A stretch of 14,619 bases of DNA, from positions 1-14,619 of the forward strand of contig JNDT01000819.1 in the NCBI GenBank assembly GCA_000697055.1, in the 5' to 3' direction. A program made the translations under genes and the position numbers. The number at the start of each line of letters is the position of its first letter. Position 1 is the first letter of the stretch. The stretch comes from Saksenaea vasiformis B4078. Lineage: Eukaryota; Mucoromycota; Mucoromycetes; Mucorales; Saksenaeaceae. Positions 8,748 through 14,619 of this stretch are shown in pieces. The notes below the pieces were generated by a model. The model saw nothing but the letters and a program-made list of their open reading frames with translations, was not told the DNA's origin and searched no databases.

Positions 8748-9170
8748 CTATGCAATGATAAGCTTTGCGCTATAAGGGTGGACTTGTACGAATATGTCAT
8801 CTTTGCGACAAGATATGGACTGCTGTTTCTAGTCTCCACGGATGACACCTATTCAGAAGGCGTACTTAGTACGAAGATGAAGTGGGTGCTAGCACAATTC
8901 CTGAACTCAGACCCTAGCATCAATTATCTCGTTCATCGGGGCATCCTCGTTCTTGATTTCTCCGTTTCCGATTTCGATGAAGCGCTCTCCTCACATAGAG
9001 TGGATCAGTAGGTCCGGTCTTAGCTTGCTTGTGCAGCGTGCCTGGCTGAAAACCCGTGAGGTGGCATCCCATTCCATTTGCACTCTGTCATGCGCAGAGA
9101 AAAACGGCTCCAGAGAGACTGCAGCCGATCTTGCAATCAGTGACAGCTCCGATCCCTTTGGCTTATGTAA
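8748..9170 (-). pseudogene. Decayed gene with a long readable frame broken by nonsense codons
   Basis: One minus-strand frame keeps sense from about 9170 to a TAG at 8748-8750, about 140 codons. Blocks in order are KPKGSELSLIARSAAVSLEP, FFSAHDRVQMEWDATSRVFS, TSKLRPDLLIHSM, GERFIEIGNGEIKNEDAP, MNEIIDARV, VQELC, HPLHLRTKYAF, IGVIRGD, KQQSISCRKDDIFVQVHPYS and AKLIIA. Five internal stops separate them (TGA after HSM, TGA after ARV, TAG after ELC, TGA after YAF, TAG after RGD). All five can be undone by one transition (CGA or TGG to TGA; CAG or TGG to TAG). The frame itself is not shifted within this stretch. I do not recognise the family with confidence; upstream of 9170 the sense is lost, probably at an indel (a neighbouring frame reads YIDNRDYISQRD). 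Confidence 0.75.
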
Positions 9171-9993
9171 TCTCGGTTATCGATATAGGGAACTGTAGAT
9201 TTTGTAAGACTTGGATACATTGCGTCCTCTCTAAATTCAAGTCCTCAGTTTCTTGCAAAACGTTTGAAAATTCCGGGTTTTGATATCACCATCACACCGC
9301 ATCACACCATCACACCATTCACCACCATCACAGCAGCCATATAACTGATATCTTGTGGCCTAGGTTGAGAAGTGGATCTTCAATCAGTGTCCTATAAGGG
9401 TTTATTTTGCTGTATATAATGGAGATATCTCCAAGCACTCTCTCAGCGGAAATTTGATTGCAGTGACAGTTGATGAGATACAGAAAAGCATTGTTTGAGT
9501 GATGCCAATTGTAGGAAATCTCGATTTAAGTGAGTATGAGACATGATTTAAATAGATACGACGACTTGAGTAAGTGGTAAATCTTGTAGAAGGAAAAAGG
9601 TGGAAGTAAAGTGGAATAATGTCGTTTTGTCAACGATATTTGAAGAGGCGTGCTCAAAATAGAAAAAAAGAGAAACCTTTGGGAAGACCTTTTGGAGGGC
9701 TTGAGATAAGCAGAGAAAATTTTGTTGATATAAACTTTGTTTGCTTCTTTTTTTCATTAACTGGAGCATTAATACAAAATGAGTTGATACAAAGTAAGTA
9801 CGCTCAGTGGATGGGTATGTAGCCTATCGCGACTCTGATAAGTAATAATGGATTTGAGATAAATGTTTGCGTCAACCAGAGGCCTTTTTACGCTCAAGCC
9901 GAAGTGCATTTTGCACTGGAAGGTGATACGTCTTGGTGCTGAGAAGTTATTCATTTTGCGTTAATCCGAGGAATAGTTCGCCCTGGATAACCC
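9171..9993. other. Gene-free stretch
   Basis: Apart from the CAC/CAT microsatellite, nothing coding is supported. The short plus frame at 9619-9822 is low-complexity and Lys/Arg-rich at its start, with no start context, intron logic or family resemblance. AT content is high in 9540-9860. Confidence 0.4.
9285..9336 (+). repeat. CAC/CAT-rich microsatellite
   Basis: Imperfect tandem of caccatcac-type units from 9285 to about 9336 (atcaccatcacaccgcatc and onward), ending in cagcagcc. It is closely bounded by two copies of gatatc at 9282-9287 and 9347-9352. Confidence 0.85.
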
Positions 9994-10175
9994 CAGTTTT
10001 GCATGAAAGTGCTTCAGTGATGGGTTCCCAGTGTCCTGTTGGAAGCAGTAAGAATGTCTCAAGGCAAGTAAGATGTTCCACGGAAGCAAGAACATTGCTT
10101 TTGAATTGAGGTGCTTTAGTGATGGGTTTTTCAGTATCCCATCGGAAAGCAGTAAAAATGTCTCACGATAAGAAC
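9994..10175 (+). repeat. Diverged direct repeat, unit about 102 bp, two copies
   Basis: Copy A runs from about 9994 and copy B from about 10096. Shared pieces in the same order and spacing are: gtgcttcagtgatggg versus gtgctttagtgatggg (10009 and 10111), cagtgtcctgttggaagcag versus cagtatcccatcggaaagc (10030 and 10132), and gaatgtctc versus aaatgtctc (10052 and 10155). The offset is 102-103 bases. The minus-strand translation also shows the repeat (NPSLKHLNSK and NPSLKHFHAK), but no gene context supports coding. Confidence 0.75.
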
Positions 10176-10456
10176 ATGTGCCACCCAAAATAATCTATAC
10201 TTAAAGGAACGCACAAATCTCCTTCCTTTTTTTCTTTGGCCCAGTTCTCTTTAACCTCCTCCCCGGTAAGGACGTAATGTTATTGTGGAGGTGAAATCGC
10301 AACGCGTGCTCACCATTTTTATGTTTACAACGCAGACTCTCCAATTTCAAAACTCCATATATAAATGCGTCCAGTATACCAACTGGCCTTCCTAATTTAG
10401 ACGAGTGTCTTCGTTTGAGATGACCTCTATTTTTTGACTGTTAAGCAGTTTTCTGA
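10176..10456. other. Gene-free stretch
   Basis: Pyrimidine-rich parts near 10220-10265 and a TATA-like string (atatataaatg) near 10359. No gene with a fitting start follows directly except the weak possible relic to the right. Confidence 0.35.
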
Positions 10457-10728
10457 GATCCTTTTTGCCAAAAATCTAAAACCAAATGGACTTCATTTAC
10501 TATAACCCTACTGAGAGCCATCCTCTTATCCTACGATGAGAGCTCAGATGATGTGGGCTTTAATTATTCCGCTATCGTGTAAGGTCGAATTGAGATGCTC
10601 GTCGAATTCGACGCGGTTTCTGAGACCTTAGATACAGCCGATTGTCATACTTATTGGAATCTATGCCTGCAAAAAGGGAGGATTCTCCTATCTTTCTGCC
10701 AATGGCATTCTATCACTGATACATAGCT
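10457..10728 (+). pseudogene. Weak possible coding relic
   Basis: One plus-strand frame reads with few breaks: LLSYDESSDDVGFNYSAIV, a TAA at about 10590, then GRIEMLVEFDAVSETLDTAD, then CHTYWNLCLQKGRILLSFC, ending at a TAG near 10726. The TAA overlaps a GTAAGG that could be a splice donor. No family is recognised, and the antisense frame is also partly open. The call rests only on composition. Confidence 0.25.
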
Positions 10729-11170
10729 TCGCAAAGACGTTATTACCTCAGAGCACGAATACATACGTAATACGAATAACTATATAGATACTTGAAACAT
10801 TAGACATGTCTTTTTCAAAATGGATTGATGGTGACAAAGTTCAGAAATAACTCTTGGACTGGTGTTCCTGTAGCGGTGGAAGATACCAATAGTCATAATA
10901 ACTAAAGCGTAAGGGATACCAATAATATATGAAAAATACGATAGCTTGCAATGGACAAGAATAGATAAAAGCCGCTGTTCTCAGTACAACAACAATGAAA
11001 ACCGGTATTCTGCATGAAAGAACAATGAAAATCATTCTGATAAATAAGCCCTTCTCCTTTACTGATCGTTCATCCAGCGCTGTCTTTCTTTTTCCTCTTC
11101 GTCCTCTTCTTTTACGGGTCTTTCTATGCTTCATTAATACAACCTTCATATTTCGATATTGTCTCCAGCA
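10729..11170. other. Upstream region of the Fanzor-like gene
   Basis: AT-rich, with no gene supported. The minus-strand open frame at 10841-11149 is hydrophobic and Tyr-rich without any domain. A left transposon end may lie in this stretch, but it cannot be tested because the right end is beyond the window. The start region has tctccagcaATG at 11163-11173. Confidence 0.35.
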
Positions 11171-14100
11171 ATGTCAGAGCCATCTACATCAGTTCCTGAC
11201 AGACATGACTATGAGGGTATGACGGTGGCTCAAATAATCCACTATAAAAAGGTCAAGAAACGTCGAGAGATGGAAATCCAAGCAAGTATGTCAAGTAAAA
11301 GGCTCAGTAATATATGACTTTACCTTACTTTCTATTTTGAACCATAGTGCGAGAAGGTTTTCAGGAGCCTGAGGAAGGTGAACAGCCCGAGTCTAGTGCG
11401 CAGGCCCAGCAGCGTACTCAAAGACAGCTTGCTGGTGAAAAAAGAAAAAGAAAGCAGTCTGTCCAAGAAAAATCGAGAAAACGGACTGCAGCAAGAGAAC
11501 GACAAGAAGCAACAAGAAAAACGTCCACTAAAAGATGCCCAACGTGTCTGCAAGCCGGTAGATTTGAAGAACCTCAGACACATAGCAGAAGATCCAGCAA
11601 GCTTTATCCTGATTATCTTCCACGGACCAAAGTGTACGGCAACGTCAACTATATGGGAAATTAAAAGAAACTGCCAGAAAGATTGGTTTGCACCAACTAC
11701 TCAACAGGCGGGATGAAGAAAAAGTGCAGTTTGTCAACGTTATCGATAAGTTAGTAGCTTATCAGCGTGACGTGATCATAAAGAGTCATCTATTCATTAC
11801 ATACTTTATATACGATCAATTGCACAACAATCACGTATTGCATCCATCAATATATACGCATGATTTCTTTTACGGAATATTTCAGTTGATTACTGGCCAA
11901 CAACAACCAGCCAGCATCGCTGTATTCCATGATGGATTACTTACTGATGTCATGCGCTCCTTCAACGATTACAGAAGTCGTTACCCAGATGGTCTGGTGC
12001 CACTTATCCATGGCGGTCTTTCATACGGCAAAGTAATCTCTTCGTCTACGTTGGAATATTGTACAAAGTTTATCAATCGAACTGTGGAAGACTACACTCA
12101 ATGGCTAACAAATTATATATCTCTCCGTCTCCGAGCCATTGCCAACGTGAGTAAAACATTCACTCTTGTTTTTTCAATTTACTGATAATGATCTAATCAT
12201 TTCTGTAGGAATTACAAAAACCTGATGCGGATAAGTTGGCCCTGTATGTCTTTGAAGTGCTGGCAAACAACGAATCGTTCCCTCCTGTATTTCCGGCGAG
12301 ATTGTCTTTCAACCCTGCCCTCGGCGAAGATGTTAACAACGCCGTCGTACAAGTGATGGAAGAAGTAGATGTAGATCTCAAGATTCTATTTACTTTGAGA
12401 GACTTGACTGAATACGTTGCGTCAATTCCAAGCGATCATGAAGGCCAACTCGGTGATATACGGCACAGGCTTTTCGGATTGCATAGCACCTTCAATGAAG
12501 CTTGCGCTCTGGCTCATGATTTACTCAATCGACGTCGCACCAGTCATGAACGCCTTCCTCAGTTGCAGGCAAATCTCATTGAGATTCAACGTATCTGCAC
12601 GCGTATTGGCAATATCAACCAAGATGTTGTTCGTCAGTTTGATAATCAAATCGATCTTACAAACGCACATTGGGATGAACTTACAGCATGGGATGAAATG
12701 GTTACTATCGAAAACGCAATTGCTCAATGGGAACCTCAATTCAACCAGTCGCAAGAGGTTTCTCACGAGGTGGCCCAGTTGACGGAAATGATGAACCAAC
12801 AAATCACTCAACTGAATGCCACCATTGATGCATTTGCTACTATGCAACAAAGTTACGAACAAGCTCAAAATAATTATCAAGATGCCCTCACGAGGTTTCA
12901 TGTTAATAGGACGTTTGGTAACCGAGAACTCCTGCAAAGATTGGTTGACTACATAACCTCCACTGGACATTCCTGGATATGGCGAAGGAGAGGAGATAAC
13001 CAAGACCTTGGACACCTTTTATAACAAGACATGTCAACTTGTTTACGAGGATGTCTTATCTTATTGCAACGTACATTGAACGGTACAATAATGAGGAAAT
13101 AAGGATTGCCAGCGATGCCCAGGTGGAAGATTCTATAAGGTGGACAAGGCAGCAAGTACGCGAGCTTGAAGAAAATCCAAGACTCGGGAGACAACGCAGG
13201 AATGGACTGGCACGACGATTGCTCGCTGCAATCAATAATGGCCAGCCTTTGGATCGTGCTCGCATGAATTTCGTTGGAGATGCCTCATTTACTCGGCTAC
13301 AAGAACTAGTTACTACCACACAGGAGCAGATACAAACTTCAAGAATATTTCTACAAGATCCTGAGACTAATCAAGACCTTTTTGATCAGTGCTTCCGCCC
13401 GGACTTGTTTACAGTAGCAAATCAACAGCGGTCGTTTAATGTGGTGCCTAAGTCTGGCTTTACGAAAAAGTATGCTACCATTGATAATCAGACCTGTGGG
13501 ACGTTACTTCGACGTGCTGGATTGCGCCATCTTATACAACCACGTACTGCAGAAGTAAACACAATTCGTCACATATTAGATTTACGCAAGGTGCGATGCT
13601 ATGAAACGTTAAGTCACTGACTTCTCATTTATACTACGAATGGGTACGAAACTAATAGTTCTATTCTACAGTAGTGATCATGGTAGAAGAAAATCTTTCT
13701 TTTCCGGCCAGATTGCTACGGACGGTTATGCCACCTCAGTGCTCCTTCGCAAACAAGTCCGTGTCGAAGAAGCACTTCCTGATTTAACACCGGAAGACTT
13801 CGAAGAGTGGGAGATGCAATAAGTGAAGATGTGGGGTGCGGATCCCGGTGTGTCCGACATATTTGTCGCAAGCAGTGGGAGCGATGATATTTATAACGTT
13901 GATGTGATGGAAACCACTGACGGTAATCTGGCCTAATGCAGTACAAAGAATGGAATTGATGACTGAACTGGTTCGTATTGAATGTATAGACGAAGGTGAC
14001 GAGGAGGTACCAGAGCAAGGTCAAGAAGAGGAGCAGGCGCATGGTTACGATTTCCGACTGCGATACCAACAACGACAAAATCAAGCACCTCACGAAATCC

Positions 14101-14619
14101 GCTCGTTATCTTCGGCCGAATACTACACAAGGGCAGGCTTCAAACGCGCAGTGGGTCTAGTTCAGGATGCCAAGAATCAAGCGAACATAGGCGAAATGGA
14201 AAGAACGATCGTAACCAACAGAACAGCGGATTTCGATCGCATCAACACTTACATCCAGTCGATCTTGGACGTATTCAATGGATTGACTGAATTTTACGGA
14301 CACCAGTTCCATAGAGGCTTAAAATTTAGGAACTACAGAGGAAGGCAGCGGATGGACGCTGAGATCGTTAATGTGTTTGTGAGCGGTGGCAAAAAATATG
14401 GCGATATTGGTGAATGGTACGGCATGCCTCGGTCAAGACGAAGAAGAAGAGATGGAGTACGACGTCAATTTGCTGGAACTGGTCCACTCGTTCCGACCCA
14501 TGAAGCTCCTTCCCCAAATCAACGTGAGCCGGCTGGAGAAAAGACTTTGTAAGTTACCAAAAACGTCATTATTGTGGAGAACCAACTTCTTCTCATACAA
14601 TCATAATTATAGTAAATGG
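11171..14619 (+). CDS. Fanzor-type (TnpB-like, RuvC) nuclease gene, 3' end outside window, possibly disabled
   Basis: Fanzors are eukaryotic TnpB relatives; studied members cut DNA guided by an RNA from the element. Proposed exons: 11171-11285, 11348-11631, 11682-12146, 12209-12917, 12988-13070, 13123-13607, 13672-13922, 13990-14548, 14613 onward. Introns 1, 3, 6, 7 and 8 are well supported (GTATGT..CATAG, GTGAGT..TGTAG, GTTAAG..TACAG, GTAATC..TATAG, GTAAGT..TATAG); 2, 4 and 5 are tentative. Landmarks, residue numbers by this model: basic region 61-100, knuckle CPTC at 102-105, helical region about 134-320, coiled-coil insert about 330-550, FNVVPKSGFTKKYATID before the core, FSGQIATDGYATSVLLRK at 725-742, RuvC-I WGADPGVSDIFVA with the catalytic-type Asp at 771, then RSLSSAEYYTRAGF, LKFRNYRGRQRMD and an Arg-rich linker. 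A TAA at 13820-13822 interrupts the frame 7 codons before Asp771. RuvC-II, zinc ribbon and RuvC-III would follow to the right. The family call is strong; activity is open. Confidence 0.8.
11286..11347 (+). other. Intron 1 of the Fanzor-like gene
   Basis: 62 bases, GTATGT to ACCATAG. It joins EIQA to REGFQEPEE through a split ATG codon and links the only upstream ATG (11171) to the basic, knuckle-bearing exon. Both exons are open and in phase. Confidence 0.8.
11632..11681 (+). other. Tentative intron 2, or a frameshift
   Basis: The frame must change between YPDYLPRTK (ends 11631) and LLNRRDEEKVQFVNVIDK (from about 11691). A 50-base GTGTAC to GAAAG intron would do this in phase 0, but both ends are weak and there is no pyrimidine tract. 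A one-base indel near 11610-11660 explains it equally well, since the downstream frame is open back to about 11610. Confidence 0.4.
12147..12208 (+). other. Intron 3 of the Fanzor-like gene
   Basis: 62 bases, GTGAGT to TTCTGTAG, with atctaatcat as a likely branch site about 15 bases before the acceptor and a T-rich middle. It joins LRLRAIAN to ELQKPDADKLALYVFEVL in phase 0. Confidence 0.88.
12330..13070 (+). other. Coiled-coil-like region encoded inside the Fanzor-like gene
   Basis: Over 200 codons without proline clusters or cysteine motifs, rich in Gln, Asn, Glu, Leu and Ile at heptad-like spacing. Stretches such as AHWDELTAWDEMVTIENAI, QWEPQFNQSQEVSHEVAQL and TEMMNQQITQLNATIDAF look like spectrin or long coiled-coil helices. 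It lies between the helical N-terminal region and the block preceding RuvC. I know of no catalytic role for such a region; a lineage-specific insert or oligomerisation segment is inferred. Confidence 0.6.
12918..13122 (+). other. Tentative introns 4 and 5 around a short exon
   Basis: The coiled-coil exon (frame ending at 13024) must connect to a different frame by 13123. Introns 12918-12987 (GTAACC to GCGAAG, 70 bases) and 13071-13122 (GTACAT to GCCCAG, 52 bases) give a clean join through an 83-base exon containing TKTLDTFYNKTCQLVYEDVL. All phases fit. The acceptors are weak; the alternative is one intron or indel with the exon starting near 13000. Confidence 0.5.
13608..13671 (+). other. Intron 6 of the Fanzor-like gene
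   Basis: 64 bases, GTTAAG to TTCTACAG, with actaatag as a good branch site about 15 bases upstream of the acceptor. Splits a Thr codon in phase 2 and brings RKSFFSGQIATDG into frame with the preceding exon. The same GTTAAG/GTTAGT donor style occurs in RPS21. Confidence 0.85.
13923..13989 (+). other. Intron 7 of the Fanzor-like gene
   Basis: 67 bases, GTAATC to GTATAG, with gactgaac as a likely branch site. Without it the frame ends in a TAA at 13934-13936. With it, the RuvC-I exon joins in phase 1 to the exon carrying SSAEYYTRAGF. Confidence 0.75.
14549..14612 (+). other. Intron 8 of the Fanzor-like gene
   Basis: 64 bases, GTAAGT to ATTATAG, near the right edge. The frame before it would otherwise end at a TAA at 14550-14552 made by the donor itself. 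Only seven bases of the next exon are in the window. Confidence 0.8.

Noticed and set aside
8778..9011. Plus-strand frame of about 77 codons (LVSTDDTYSEGVLSTKMKW)
   Set aside because: Antisense to the minus-strand relic at 8748-9170, which keeps sense over a longer distance.
10841..11149. 102-codon minus-strand frame with basic start and hydrophobic Tyr-rich end
   Set aside because: Composition follows from AT-rich DNA; no start context, introns or recognisable domain.
13904..13950. Frameshift between the RuvC-I exon and the next exon as a disabling lesion
   Set aside because: A 67-base GTAATC to TATAG intron (13923-13989) with a good branch site restores the frame, so no indel is needed.
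1..14619. tRNA genes
   Set aside because: No GGTTCGANTCC-type B box with a fitting A box was seen on either strand by eye; strings such as ggttcaccgag lack the rest of the fold.

Overview
The window looks like a piece of a fungal genome, most likely from Mucoromycota and possibly Mucorales. The reasons are short GT-AG introns (48 to about 70 bases), an intact three-exon gene for ribosomal protein eS21, a long Sel1-repeat protein, a membrane SH3 protein of fungal type, and a Fanzor-type gene. The phylum is inferred from this gene content and not from a database match. Intact genes are few, and the spaces between them are full of decayed coding sequence.

Layout. 1-2075 (+): 3' part of a Sel1-like repeat gene whose last third is a recently amplified 99-bp tandem array, followed at about 2470-2830 by a broken paralogous copy on the same strand. 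3239-4605 (-): a decayed multi-exon gene of a family I do not recognise. 5066-5444 (+): intact RPS21. 5789-6240 (-): a second decayed gene. 7038-8619 (+): an intact three-exon gene for a secreted-ectodomain, single-pass membrane protein with a cytoplasmic SH3 domain. 8748-9170 (-): a third decayed gene, broken mainly by nonsense codons. 9171-11170: mostly without genes, with a CAC/CAT microsatellite, a diverged 102-bp direct repeat and one weak possible relic.

11171 to the right edge (+): the most interesting locus, a multi-exon gene whose pieces match the architecture of Fanzor proteins, the eukaryotic relatives of TnpB (RNA-guided, RuvC-type nucleases carried by transposons). In order it shows a basic N-terminus with a damaged CxxC zinc knuckle, a helical N-terminal region, a long coiled-coil-like insert, the block before RuvC (ATDGYATSVLL), the RuvC-I motif WGADPG, the SSAEYYTRAGF block, and the LKFRNYRGRQRMD block followed by an arginine-rich linker. 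The window ends just inside the next exon, so RuvC-II, the zinc ribbon, RuvC-III, the 3' transposon end and any guide RNA lie outside. One in-frame TAA sits just before RuvC-I. Whether it is a disabling mutation or lies in a weak intron decides whether the gene is alive.

The genes do not form a pathway. RPS21 and the SH3 gene are host genes. The Sel1 array, the Fanzor-like gene and the minus-strand relics show a region shaped by duplication, mobile DNA and gene decay.
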